A DNA stretch of 64,000 nucleotides from Oscillospiraceae bacterium (GTDB lineage: Bacteria; Bacillota; Clostridia; Oscillospirales; Ruminococcaceae): contig JAGAUA010000064.1 of NCBI GenBank assembly GCA_017847885.1, forward strand, positions 23,625 to 87,624, read 5' to 3'. This document shows, one piece after another, positions 15,340 through 24,794 of the stretch (the stretch's first letter is position 1; each line of letters begins with the position of its first letter). The notes below the pieces were generated by a model. The model had not been told where the DNA came from. It worked only from the letters and a program-made list of their open reading frames with translations, and did no database searches. The position numbers and the translations under genes were made by a program.

Positions 15340-18234
15340 TTGTCAAGGAAAACGAAATCTAAGAGAATTTTGTCCGCGGCGCTTGCGGCGTTGATCTGTA
15401 TTCCTGCTCTGCCTGCTTTCCCCGCTTTTGCGGATGAGCCGACGGAGTCCTCTTCTGCTTCGGCGACCCTTTTTACCAAGCAGAAAACCTACAGCGAATA
15501 CTATGACGAGATCGAAGGCAAGCCCCGTCCCGACGCTGAAGCGGTGCTGAATTATTCCTCCGCCAAAAATGGCGCCAAGGTCGAAGTGACAACCTTCGAG
15601 GGCAAAGACAATGTTATAGTTTGGTCCAATGAGGAAGGCTGCGTTGATTTCAGCGTGGACGTTCCCGAGTCGGGCGCTTACCAGCTTGAGGTGGGATACT
15701 ATCCCCTCGCGGAAGGCGCGACTACTACCGAGTTCTCCGTCCTCATCGACGGCGAGTCTCCCTACGACACCGCTACCCGTGTCACTCTGCCCCACATCTG
15801 GACCAGCGCTTATCCCATAAGCACCGACTCCAAGGATAATGAGGTGCGCCCTCCCCAGATCCAGGCGCCCAAGTGGGTCACAACTACTGTTGTAGATGTT
15901 GACGGTCTGTTTAATGAGCCGCTTTATTTCTACCTCGAAAAGGGCGAGCATACCATTTCCTTCGACTCCGAGCGCGCTTCCGTTGCTATCGAATATGCAA
16001 AATTCTGCAACAAGCCTGCTCCCGAGGCTTATGTGAAGCCCTCCGACGCTGAGCTTGCCAAGAATTCCGGCGCTGAGCCTATCAAGGTTCAGGGCGAGCA
16101 TTATGCTTACACAAATTCCCAGACCCTGTTCCCTACATATGACAGAGGCTCTTACCTTACCGAGCCGTCCCACCCTTCCAAGCAGCGTTATAACACGGTG
16201 GGCGACGGTACTTGGCATACCGCAGGACAGGCGATAACTTGGGAAATGGACGTTGCTGTTGCAGGCTACTATAAGGTCGGCATCAAGGCGCGCCAGAACG
16301 AGCTTCGCGGTCTTTACACCAACCGCCGCCTCTATATCGACGGCGAGGTGCCCAACGATAAGTTCGAACAGATCAAGTTCTATTACGACGACGACTGGAT
16401 AATGGTCGTTCCCGAGGACGATAACGGCGACCCCGCTTACGTTTACCTCGACGCCGGCAAGCACGAGCTTACCCTCGAGTGTATCCCCGGCGAGATCGGT
16501 GAATCCATGCGCCGCCTTGACAACATTGTTTATACCGCTAACCAGTATTATATGCAGATCCTTATGATAACGGGTCCTTCTCCCGATAAGTACACAGACT
16601 ACTTTATTCATAAGGAAATACCCGAAATCCTTACAGTATTCACAAACCTTTCCGGTCAGCTCCTTGCCGAGGAGGCAAATATCGAGTCCCTCGCAAATCA
16701 GAAGGGTACCGAGGCTGCCGCGCTGGAGAGACTTGCTACTGTTCTTGACAAGTGCGTTGAAAAGCCCAACAAGATCCCCGATATGATCTCCAACAACTCT
16801 ATCAAGGATAATGTTGCGTCTGTTTCAACTTGGATGAGACAGTACCGTCAGCAGCCCCTGGAAATTGACTTTATTGAGCTTGTTCCCGCTGACGGCAAGT
16901 TTACTTCCGTTAAGTCTAAGATAGGCAAGAGCATGGCTTTCGGCTTCAAGGGCTTCATCAACTCATTCTTTGAGGACTACACCGTGCTTTCCGACATCGA
17001 AGGCGAATCCATTAATGTCTGGGTATCCCTCGGACGTGACCAGGCAAACGTTATCAAACAGCTTACAGACTCCGAATACAACACTTCACATGATGTTCCC
17101 GTTTCGGTCAACCTTGTACAGGGCGGTATCATGGAGGCTGTTCTCGCGGGCAAGGGTCCCGACGCGGCTCTCTTTATCGGCGGCGAATTCCCTGTAAACC
17201 TTGCTGTCCGTGACCTTGTTGTTCCTCTTAACGATATGGAGGGCTTTGACGAGGTCAAGGCAAGATTCCAGAGAAACGCTATGGTTCCCTATACATTTGA
17301 CGAAAAGGTATACGGCGTTCCTATCAATCAGAGCTTCCCTATGATGTTCTACCGTAAGGACACCCTTGCTCAGATAGGCATTACCGAACCTCCCAAGACA
17401 TGGGACGAACTTATTGATATGCTCCCTGCTATCCAGAGAAAGTATATGCAGCCCGGTCTTATTCTTCCCGGTGTTGTAAACGGCGTATCTATTTCTCCCG
17501 CAACTGAATCGGGTCACACATTTGCTCTGCTTATGCTCCAGTCGGGTACGAATTACTACAACGAGGAGCAGACTGCTACGACCTTCGATTCCCAGACGGC
17601 TGTTGACGCTTTTGCAAAGTGGACAGACTTCTACAACATCTATAAGTTCGACCAGACATACGACGCATTCACACGTTTCAGAACAGGTGAGGCTCCTATC
17701 GTTATTCAGAACTACTGCACATTCTACAACCAGCTTAACGTTGCGGCTCCCGAGATAAAGGGTCTGTGGGATTTCTGCGCTGTTCCCGGCACCGTACGCG
17801 AGGACGGCACTATCTCCAATGCAGCAAACTCCAACGGAGCAGGCGCAATTATCCTTTCAAGCTGCGACAATCCCGAAGCGGCTTGGGAATTCATCAAGTG
17901 GTTTACAGACACGGAAACAATGGTTGAATACGGTCAGAACGTTGAGGGCGTTATGGGTCCTCTCGGCCGCTTCGACTGTGCAAATGTGGAGGCTCTCAAG
18001 CAGCTTAACTGGTCTAACAAGGATATGGAAAAGATACTTGGTCAGATGGATCAGCTTGAGGAAATTCCTATCGTTCCTTCCGCTTACGTTGTAACGAGAA
18101 GTATTATGAACGCATTCCGCTCTGTTGTAAACGACAAGGAAAACGCGCGTGAAACCCTGCGCTGGTACAACATCGACATCAACAGAGAAATTACAAGAAA
18201 ACGAGAAAATCTCGGTCTTGATGAAGAAGATTAA
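15340..18234 (+). CDS. Very large ABC transporter substrate-binding protein
   Basis: A 964-residue secreted protein, about twice the usual size of a sugar-binding protein. After a signal peptide ending AFA-DE come two beta-sandwich regions (~50-225 and ~240-400) that look like CBM6/CBM35-type carbohydrate-binding modules (for example GYYKVGIKARQ and KHELTLECIPGEI), a helical linker, then from ~560 a typical family 1 solute-binding domain (VNLVQGGIMEAVLAGKGPDA, VYGVPINQSFPMMFYRKDTL, GAGAIILS, AAWEFIKWFTD). No lipobox cysteine is present, unusual for a Gram-positive binding protein. Start is TTG 15340, 8 bases after AAAGGTGG. First gene of an eight-gene cluster; ligand probably an oligosaccharide (inference). 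Confidence 0.85.
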   Translation: MSRKTKSKRILSAALAALICIPALPAFPAFADEPTESSSASATLFTKQKTYSEYYDEIEGKPRPDAEAVLNYSSAKNGAKVEVTTFEGKDNVIVWSNEEGCVDFSVDVPESGAYQLEVGYYPLAEGATTTEFSVLIDGESPYDTATRVTLPHIWTSAYPISTDSKDNEVRPPQIQAPKWVTTTVVDVDGLFNEPLYFYLEKGEHTISFDSERASVAIEYAKFCNKPAPEAYVKPSDAELAKNSGAEPIKVQGEHYAYTNSQTLFPTYDRGSYLTEPSHPSKQRYNTVGDGTWHTAGQAITWEMDVAVAGYYKVGIKARQNELRGLYTNRRLYIDGEVPNDKFEQIKFYYDDDWIMVVPEDDNGDPAYVYLDAGKHELTLECIPGEIGESMRRLDNIVYTANQYYMQILMITGPSPDKYTDYFIHKEIPEILTVFTNLSGQLLAEEANIESLANQKGTEAAALERLATVLDKCVEKPNKIPDMISNNSIKDNVASVSTWMRQYRQQPLEIDFIELVPADGKFTSVKSKIGKSMAFGFKGFINSFFEDYTVLSDIEGESINVWVSLGRDQANVIKQLTDSEYNTSHDVPVSVNLVQGGIMEAVLAGKGPDAALFIGGEFPVNLAVRDLVVPLNDMEGFDEVKARFQRNAMVPYTFDEKVYGVPINQSFPMMFYRKDTLAQIGITEPPKTWDELIDMLPAIQRKYMQPGLILPGVVNGVSISPATESGHTFALLMLQSGTNYYNEEQTATTFDSQTAVDAFAKWTDFYNIYKFDQTYDAFTRFRTGEAPIVIQNYCTFYNQLNVAAPEIKGLWDFCAVPGTVREDGTISNAANSNGAGAIILSSCDNPEAAWEFIKWFTDTETMVEYGQNVEGVMGPLGRFDCANVEALKQLNWSNKDMEKILGQMDQLEEIPIVPSAYVVTRSIMNAFRSVVNDKENARETLRWYNIDINREITRKRENLGLDEED

Positions 18235-18251
18235 GAATGGAGGGTCAACCT

Positions 18252-19217
18252 TTGGCTGCTGAAACTCAGAAAAAGGAAATTCTGCTTCCCAGCGAACGCA
18301 AAATGTCCTTTAAGGAAAAATGGGGCTACACATGGCATGAGATGAAAAGGAACAAGATGTGCTACCTGATGCTGCTTCCTTTTATGGTATTTTTCATCAT
18401 GTTTACGGTAATCCCCGTATGTATGTCGCTGCCTATCGGTTTTACAGATTTCGATATGGCGCACTTTCCGCCGAAATTTGTCGGCTTGCAGAACTTCTAC
18501 ACAATGTTTCTGGAAGACGACGTGTTCATCGGCTCTATCAGAACCACGCTTATTTTCGCGATCTTTACGGGACCTCTCAGCTACGCCCTCAGCTTTTTCC
18601 TTGCGTGGCTTATCAACGAGCTTCACCCCGTACTCAAAACAGTATTTACCCTTATTTTCTACGCTCCCTCAATGGCGGGCAACATCTACTTCGTATGGCA
18701 GCTCATCTTCTCGGGCGATACATACGGCTACCTGAACGCTATGCTCAGCGAGCTTGGCATCACCACTTCCGCTATTCAGTGGCTTACCGACGCTAACTAT
18801 GTTCTCCCCTGCGTTATCGTAGTTCAGCTCTGGGTATCCATGGGCGCAGGCTTCCTTGCAATGCGTGCAGGCTTCCAGGGTATCGACAAGGCGATGTATG
18901 AGGCAGGCGCTATCGAGGGTATCAGCAACAGATGGCAGGAGCTTATTTACATCACTATCCCTTCAATGGGTCCTCAGCTCATGTTTGCTGCTGTAATGCA
19001 GATCGTTTCCGCGTTCACAGTTGATATCGTTGGACGAAGCCTGGCAGGCTTCCCCTCCACAGACTATAAGGTACATACGATCATGACCCACGCATTCGAC
19101 TACGGTTGGGTACGTTTCGAAATGGGCTATTCATCTGCAATATGCTTCGTTTTGTTCCTTGTAATGCTTATATGCAACAACCTGGTGGGCAAGCTGCTTG
19201 GCAAGTATATGAACTGA
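18252..19217 (+). CDS. Sugar-type ABC permease (MalF/UgpA-like), first pair
   Basis: A 321-residue permease of the binding-protein-dependent sugar transporter family. It has about six membrane segments and the EAA loop near ~225 (EAGAIEGISNRWQELIYITIP), where the ATPase docks. An ATG at 18237 is in frame but overlaps the GGAGGG at 18239-18244; TTG 18252, 8 bases after it, fits the spacing seen in this genome, so it is preferred. It lies 17 bases after the binding protein gene and forms a heterodimer pair with the next gene. Confidence 0.88.
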   Translation: MAAETQKKEILLPSERKMSFKEKWGYTWHEMKRNKMCYLMLLPFMVFFIMFTVIPVCMSLPIGFTDFDMAHFPPKFVGLQNFYTMFLEDDVFIGSIRTTLIFAIFTGPLSYALSFFLAWLINELHPVLKTVFTLIFYAPSMAGNIYFVWQLIFSGDTYGYLNAMLSELGITTSAIQWLTDANYVLPCVIVVQLWVSMGAGFLAMRAGFQGIDKAMYEAGAIEGISNRWQELIYITIPSMGPQLMFAAVMQIVSAFTVDIVGRSLAGFPSTDYKVHTIMTHAFDYGWVRFEMGYSSAICFVLFLVMLICNNLVGKLLGKYMN

Positions 19218-19239
19218 GAAACGAGGTGAGGATTAGATA

Positions 19240-20211
19240 ATGGCTAAAAAAGAATTAAAGCCCTCTCAGATCAAGGCGCAGCAGGAGGCTGAAAATGCGG
19301 CTGCTCTTGAGGCTCTGAGAAAAAGGCGTGAAAAAGAACACAGAAAAATGGAGCGCTCAAAGGGTACCAACAAGCAGGTAGGCAAGAGCTGGAAAAACGA
19401 TATTGGCATTTTCCTTTTCCTTACGCTGCTGGGCGCATTCATGCTCCTTCCTATTTATGTCGCTGTTATTACATCTGTAAAGCCGGTAAATGAGATCTTC
19501 ATCATGCCGCCGCGTCTTTATGCGATGGACCCGACCTTCGACAACTTTAAGGACCTTTTCGTTGTTGCAAACAACTCATGGGTACCGTTCTCGAGAAACG
19601 TGTTCAACAGTATTTTCGTTACTGTTGCCGCAACCGTTCTCCATGTGCTTTTTGCCTGCACAGCCGGCTTTGTGCTTTCAAAGTGCAAGTTCCCCGGTGC
19701 AAAAGCGCTTAACAAGATCATCGTTATCGCCCTTTTGTTCAACAGCCAGGTAACATACATCATGCAGTACATGGTAATGGCTAAATTGGGCATGATCAAC
19801 ACATATGCAGCGCTTATCTGTCCGCTTATCGGCTCGTCAATGGGTCTTTACCTTATGATACAGAGCGTGAGCCAGATCCCCGACGCAATGATCGAGGCGG
19901 CTAAGGTGGACGGCGCAGGTCTTATGCGTATCTGCTGGGGCATCGTTATCCCCAACTCAAAGCCTGCTGTTATGACTATTATCATCTTCGAGTTCCAGGC
20001 GGCTTGGAACGCAAACGGCGGTTCGCTTGTATACGACGAGGCGTTGAAAACCATTCCTACCGTAGTACAGCAGATTGCTGCCGCGGGTCTTGCAAGACAG
20101 GGCGCAATTGCCGCTTCGGCAGTAGTCCTGATGATCCCGCCGCTGGCAATCTTCATTGCTGCGCAGAGCAACGTTATGGAAACGATGGCTCATGCCGGAA
20201 TGAAAGACTAA
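19240..20211 (+). CDS. Sugar-type ABC permease (MalG/UgpE-like), first pair
   Basis: A 323-residue inner-membrane permease. A charged, Lys/Glu-rich cytoplasmic N-terminus (~60 residues) precedes six membrane segments. The EAA loop is in IEAAKVDGAGLMRICWGIVIP. The extended soluble N-terminus is longer than in MalG. It pairs with the preceding permease (22-base gap) to form the channel fed by the 964-residue binding protein. Confidence 0.88.
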   Translation: MAKKELKPSQIKAQQEAENAAALEALRKRREKEHRKMERSKGTNKQVGKSWKNDIGIFLFLTLLGAFMLLPIYVAVITSVKPVNEIFIMPPRLYAMDPTFDNFKDLFVVANNSWVPFSRNVFNSIFVTVAATVLHVLFACTAGFVLSKCKFPGAKALNKIIVIALLFNSQVTYIMQYMVMAKLGMINTYAALICPLIGSSMGLYLMIQSVSQIPDAMIEAAKVDGAGLMRICWGIVIPNSKPAVMTIIIFEFQAAWNANGGSLVYDEALKTIPTVVQQIAAAGLARQGAIAASAVVLMIPPLAIFIAAQSNVMETMAHAGMKD

Positions 20212-20338
20212 AGCTTGTCCGCGCACTTTGGTGCGGAGGATATGCTCGGAACTTACACGGCACGCGCTCCGTATGTTTTGCCGAAGTGCAGGATGTCCGG
20301 CTGCGATTGCTGCTTAAATTGATTTATGGAGGGATAAT

Positions 20339-21835
20339 ATGTCAGGCTTGAAAAAGCTTATTTCAATAATTTCAGCCGCGGCTGTTTCCGTTACGGCTCT
20401 GACCGCAAACGTATCCGCGCTGGAAACATATGACCCTTACAGCTATGACAGATGGGGCGACCCCGTCGCTTCACAGGTGGGCTACACCGCCGAAAAATAT
20501 GTTGACGGAGAAATGATTGGCTGCGGCAACTTCTATGAGCCTGCCGACCTGTTCATTTCCCACGACAACCTTATGTATATAGCTGATAAGGGAAACAACA
20601 GAATTGTTATTACCGATCTTGATTTTAACTTCAAGAAGGAGCTGAAAGAGTTTAACTATAACGGTGAAACTCTTACGCTCAAAAAGCCTACGGGCGTTTT
20701 CGTGGATCAGTACACAGGACTTGTTTACATCTGCGATACCGAAAACGACCGCGTTCTGAAATCCGATACCGACGGCAACGTTGACAGGATCTTTACAAAG
20801 CCCGAAAGCGAGCTTTACGACCAGGGACTTACCTACCAGCCAAGCAAGGTGCTTGTTGATAAGGCGGGAAATGTTTACGTTGTTATCAAGTCCGTTACAA
20901 AGGGTGCGGTAATGTATAACGCTGACGGAGAGTTCCTTGGATTTTACGGTGCAAACCGCGTTCAGCAGACTGCCGAAGTTCTTGCAAACGCTTTCTGGAA
21001 CTTGATCTCCACCGAGGCGCAGCGTGAGCGTCAGGCAAAGCAGACTCCTATCGGCTTCTCAAACTTTGATATCGACGATGACGGCTTTATCTTTACTGTT
21101 ACCGACTCACAGGAGATCAATACCGACCTTGTGAAGAAGCTTAACCCCAGAGGCGACAACATTCTTGACTCGCTGGGCGTTTCGGATATGACCTTCGGCG
21201 ATATGCCGCCTACGTACTATTCGATCTATTCCAAGCGTTCAAGCCTTACCGATATCGACATCGGTCCCAGCGGCGAGCTGAACATTCTGGACTTCCAGCA
21301 CGGACGTATTTTCCAGTACGACAAGGAATGCTGGCTGATGTTCATTATGGGCGGCACGGGCGACCAGCTTGGTCTTTTCCGTTCAGCTGCGGCAATCGAA
21401 AGCTATGACAACAAGCTTTATGTTCTCGACTCCAGAAAAAACAACATCACGATATTTACAAGAACTGTTTTCGGCGAGATCGTTACCGAGGCGGCAAACC
21501 TCTACAACGACGGTCTTTACGAGGAATCTCTGGAGCCTTGGCGCAATGTCCTCAAATATGACGGAAACTACCGCCGTGCATACATAGGCATAGGCAACGC
21601 GCTTTACAACAAGTACGAATACAAGGAAGCTATGGAATACTTCGAAATTTCCATCAGCCGCGGAAGATACAACAGAGCCTTTGAGGGCTACCGCGACCAG
21701 TGGCTCAAGGAAAACTATATGACTTGTATTATTGTAATTGTTGCGCTTATAATTCTCCTTACCGTGTACAAACAGCTCCGCAAGCGCGGCAAGATCGTTT
21801 ATCCGTGGGAGAAACGCAGAAAGGGCGGTGTGTGA
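20339..21835 (+). CDS. Membrane-anchored NHL-repeat/TPR protein
   Basis: A 498-residue protein with an N-terminal signal peptide, a beta-propeller of NHL-type repeats (~60-380; LMYIADKGNNRIVITD, LVYICDTENDRVLKSD, KLYVLDSRKNNITIF), TPR-like helices (~385-455; YEESLEPWRNVLKYDGNYRRAYIGIG) and a C-terminal transmembrane helix (~462-482) followed by a basic tail. The propeller and TPR therefore face outside. I infer a scaffold or sensor for the transport complex; no catalytic motif is seen. ATG 20339 has GGAGGG. Its stop is followed two bases later by the next start, so the two are co-translated. Confidence 0.8.
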   Translation: MSGLKKLISIISAAAVSVTALTANVSALETYDPYSYDRWGDPVASQVGYTAEKYVDGEMIGCGNFYEPADLFISHDNLMYIADKGNNRIVITDLDFNFKKELKEFNYNGETLTLKKPTGVFVDQYTGLVYICDTENDRVLKSDTDGNVDRIFTKPESELYDQGLTYQPSKVLVDKAGNVYVVIKSVTKGAVMYNADGEFLGFYGANRVQQTAEVLANAFWNLISTEAQRERQAKQTPIGFSNFDIDDDGFIFTVTDSQEINTDLVKKLNPRGDNILDSLGVSDMTFGDMPPTYYSIYSKRSSLTDIDIGPSGELNILDFQHGRIFQYDKECWLMFIMGGTGDQLGLFRSAAAIESYDNKLYVLDSRKNNITIFTRTVFGEIVTEAANLYNDGLYEESLEPWRNVLKYDGNYRRAYIGIGNALYNKYEYKEAMEYFEISISRGRYNRAFEGYRDQWLKENYMTCIIVIVALIILLTVYKQLRKRGKIVYPWEKRRKGGV

Positions 21836-21836
21836 T

Positions 21837-22466
21837 ATGCTGGATCTGACAAAGGGTCAATTTGTTAAACACGTTATCCTTCACCCCTTTGAGGGCTTCG
21901 AGGATCTCCGCTGGAAAAAAGGCGGTTCAATGAAGATCGCATTTGCTATCGTATGCCTGCTTTTTGTTCAGCAGATCGCATACAGCAGACTTTACGGTTT
22001 TCAGTATTACTCTGATTATGACAAAATTTTTAACATCGTGCCTTACATTTTCAAGAGCTTCATCTTGTTTATAACATGGGTCGTTGCAAACTGGGCGATG
22101 TGTACGCTGTTTGACGGCGAGGGAACGATGAAAAATATTTTCATCAATTCCGCCTACGCGCTGGTTCCGTACATTTCAGGCTATCTGATCGGTACGGTAA
22201 TGTCCCACTTCCTTATCAGAGACGAGTATGTTTTCATTCAGTCCGTTGAGATAATCGGTCTGTGCTGGAGCTTCGTCCTTCTGATATCGGGAATAAAGGC
22301 GGTACACCAGTTCTCCTTCGGAAAGACGATCGCGCTTATGCTCCTGACAGTAGTTGCAATGATCGCGATGCTCTTCCTGCTCGTACTTCTTCTTACGCTG
22401 TTCCAGCAGGTCATCATCTTCATTCTTTCCATTTATACCGAGCTTTCTTACAGATTCAGAGTTTAA
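21837..22466 (+). CDS. YIP1-family integral membrane protein
   Basis: A 209-residue protein with about five hydrophobic segments, resembling the Yip1/DUF1282 superfamily (MKIAFAIVCLLFVQQIAY, VANWAMCTLFDGEGTMKNIFI, ALVPYISGYLIGTV). The W-x-x-CTLFDGEG turn and a Pro in the third helix are typical. Molecular function of bacterial members is not established. The ATG 21837 start is two bases after the previous stop; GGGCGG lies upstream. Adjacent NHL and DUF5696 genes suggest one membrane assembly. Confidence 0.75.
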   Translation: MLDLTKGQFVKHVILHPFEGFEDLRWKKGGSMKIAFAIVCLLFVQQIAYSRLYGFQYYSDYDKIFNIVPYIFKSFILFITWVVANWAMCTLFDGEGTMKNIFINSAYALVPYISGYLIGTVMSHFLIRDEYVFIQSVEIIGLCWSFVLLISGIKAVHQFSFGKTIALMLLTVVAMIAMLFLLVLLLTLFQQVIIFILSIYTELSYRFRV

Positions 22467-22496
22467 TACTAAAAACGAAAAGTGGTGAAATATCGA

Positions 22497-24794
22497 ATGC
22501 ATAAAAATATGAAAAAGCTTCTTGCCTGCGTCTGCTGTGCGGCGATGATGATACCTATGTGTGCATTTCCCGCAAGCTCCGACGCCGAGCCTGCTGCCGA
22601 GGCAGCTGCCGAAACAGGCGATGAAAGCGATGCTATATCCGTATCGGACTACGATATGGAAAGCGATGAGCCTCTTGTGACCGAGGAGCAGGCAATGGCT
22701 GAAATGGAGCTGGCTGTCGAAAACGACAAGATGGCTCTGTATTACAACAAAAAGGAAGTTACCTTTGCTCTCGTTGACAAGAACACCGGCAAGATCTGGT
22801 GGTCCAATCCTATCAATGCCGACGCTTCCGCAGGTAAGAGCGCTCAGAAGCAGGAGCTTAAATCCGGTATGGCGCTTATCTTCGGCGAGCCGTCGAAGAG
22901 ACGTACAACAACAAACAACAGCAAGGCTAAGAGCAAGGCTAAAATGAAAGCTACCTCTGACGGTCTTGAGGTAACCTACGACTTTAACAGTGCCGAGATC
23001 AAGATCCCCGTTACATATAAGCTTAACGATGATTACCTCAGCCTGCACGTTGACACATCTGAGATCGAGGAGAAAAATTACGACAAGATCGCTACCGAGC
23101 TTGCATTTCTGACGACTTTCGGTGCGGCTCAGATGGACGAGGAGGGTTATTTCGTTATTCCCGACGGAAGCGGCGCGATAATCAACTTCAACAACAACAA
23201 AGCCGGCTACAAGATCTATCAGGGCAAGGTCTATGGCGAGGATCTCACTCCCGTTGACACGACAAAATCTACCGTGACACGTCAGGTTTACTTGCCTATG
23301 TTCGGTATTGTCAAGGGCAACAGCGGCATGATGGTCGTTGCCGACAAGGGCGACACCTGCGCTACTATCAACGCTTACGTTGCAGGTCAGAAGAATACAA
23401 GCTTCAATGCCTGCTACTTCGACTTTGAGATAAGGACCTCCGACGAATACCTCATGGGCGGCGAGGCTAACCCCCTCAAGGTTTTTGAAAAGCGCGGAAT
23501 TCTTGTTCCCGAGATAGAGGTAAGATATTACCCCGTTTCAAACGAGGATAAGTCCGATGTTGACTATGTTGACATTGCGGGAAAATACAGAGAGTACCTC
23601 AAAAAGGAGCAGGGCGTTACAAAGTCCGAGGCTGTTGATACCAACGCTCTTTACGTTGATTTCTACGGCGCAACGCTGAAAACCGAGCCTGTTCTGGGTA
23701 TCCCCGTTACAATGCAGCACCTTACCACAAGCTTTAAGGACGCGAAGAGCATCCTTGAGCAGCTTAAGGGTCTGGGCGTTGAAAACATGGTTGTTCAGTA
23801 CAACCAGTGGACGACCGCAGACATCAAGGAAAAGGTTGCCGACGCTGCAAAGCCTTCGTCCCTTCTGGGCGGCAAAAAGGACTTCAACGCACTGATGGAT
23901 TATGCGGACGCAAACGACATAACCATCTACCCTGCGGTTGATAACCTTACCTTCAAGTCGGGCAACGGTTACTTCACAATGACCGATACCGCGATAAGAG
24001 TTTCAAACGCATACTCCAGACAGATAGAGTACGACCTTGCACACGGCGTTGAAAACAAGTTCTACGACGCTATGTCTTTGCTCAGCCCGAGAAAATATGC
24101 AAAGATGTTTGAAAGCCTTTCAAAGAGCTACAGCAGCCGCGGTCTTGACACTATCTGCGTAGGCAGCGCAACTACCGCTATCTACGGCGATTACGGCAAA
24201 AAGTCCGTTTCAAGAGAAATGTTCAAGGATAATCTCCGCGGTTACATGGAAAACCTCCAGAGCTCCGTTGGCTCTATCCTTGCAGACGGTGCAAACGCAT
24301 ACACCCTTAAATATGTAGACCACGTTTCCGATGTTCCGCTCAACTCCAGCAAGTTTGACGTGTTCGACCAGGAGATACCGTTCTACCAGCTTGTTATGAG
24401 CGGTCTCAAGCCTGTTTCCACAACAGCGATAAACGGCGACGCTCAGATCGCAGATCTTGTGCTCAGAGCAATTGCAAGCGGCACAAATCTCAGATTTGAC
24501 TTTGTTGCTGAAAAAGCAAGCGAGCTTAAGGATACACGCTATGACACGCTTTACTATGCGGATTACACCTACTGGCTCGAGGACGCGGCAGGCTGCTACA
24601 AGTTTGCAAACGCCGTGCTTTCCGATCTTGCAGGCGTTGAGATCACGGAGTATAACATCATTTCCGATACTGAGATCGAAACGGTTTACGCTAACGGCAC
24701 AAAGACCCTTGTAAACCTGAAGGACAAGACAGTTACAAAGAACGGAAATGTAATCAGCATTTATGACTATATCGGAGAGGAGGTAATCGGCTGA
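22497..24794 (+). CDS. Secreted DUF5696-type protein, possible unclassified glycosidase
   Basis: A 765-residue protein with a signal peptide (MHKNMKKLLACVCCAAMMIP...), an acidic linker, a beta-sandwich domain (~85-370; ALVDKNTGKIWWSNP, YFVIPDGSGAIINFNN, YLPMFGIV) and then an alpha/beta region (~400-700) that reads like a TIM barrel (LKGLGVENMVVQYNQW, ANDITIYPAVDN). A super-sandwich followed by a barrel is the architecture of several glycosidase families, so I infer a polysaccharide-acting enzyme. I recognise it as DUF5696-like from context and pattern, without a search. The stop overlaps the next start (ATGA). Confidence 0.7.
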   Translation: MHKNMKKLLACVCCAAMMIPMCAFPASSDAEPAAEAAAETGDESDAISVSDYDMESDEPLVTEEQAMAEMELAVENDKMALYYNKKEVTFALVDKNTGKIWWSNPINADASAGKSAQKQELKSGMALIFGEPSKRRTTTNNSKAKSKAKMKATSDGLEVTYDFNSAEIKIPVTYKLNDDYLSLHVDTSEIEEKNYDKIATELAFLTTFGAAQMDEEGYFVIPDGSGAIINFNNNKAGYKIYQGKVYGEDLTPVDTTKSTVTRQVYLPMFGIVKGNSGMMVVADKGDTCATINAYVAGQKNTSFNACYFDFEIRTSDEYLMGGEANPLKVFEKRGILVPEIEVRYYPVSNEDKSDVDYVDIAGKYREYLKKEQGVTKSEAVDTNALYVDFYGATLKTEPVLGIPVTMQHLTTSFKDAKSILEQLKGLGVENMVVQYNQWTTADIKEKVADAAKPSSLLGGKKDFNALMDYADANDITIYPAVDNLTFKSGNGYFTMTDTAIRVSNAYSRQIEYDLAHGVENKFYDAMSLLSPRKYAKMFESLSKSYSSRGLDTICVGSATTAIYGDYGKKSVSREMFKDNLRGYMENLQSSVGSILADGANAYTLKYVDHVSDVPLNSSKFDVFDQEIPFYQLVMSGLKPVSTTAINGDAQIADLVLRAIASGTNLRFDFVAEKASELKDTRYDTLYYADYTYWLEDAAGCYKFANAVLSDLAGVEITEYNIISDTEIETVYANGTKTLVNLKDKTVTKNGNVISIYDYIGEEVIG

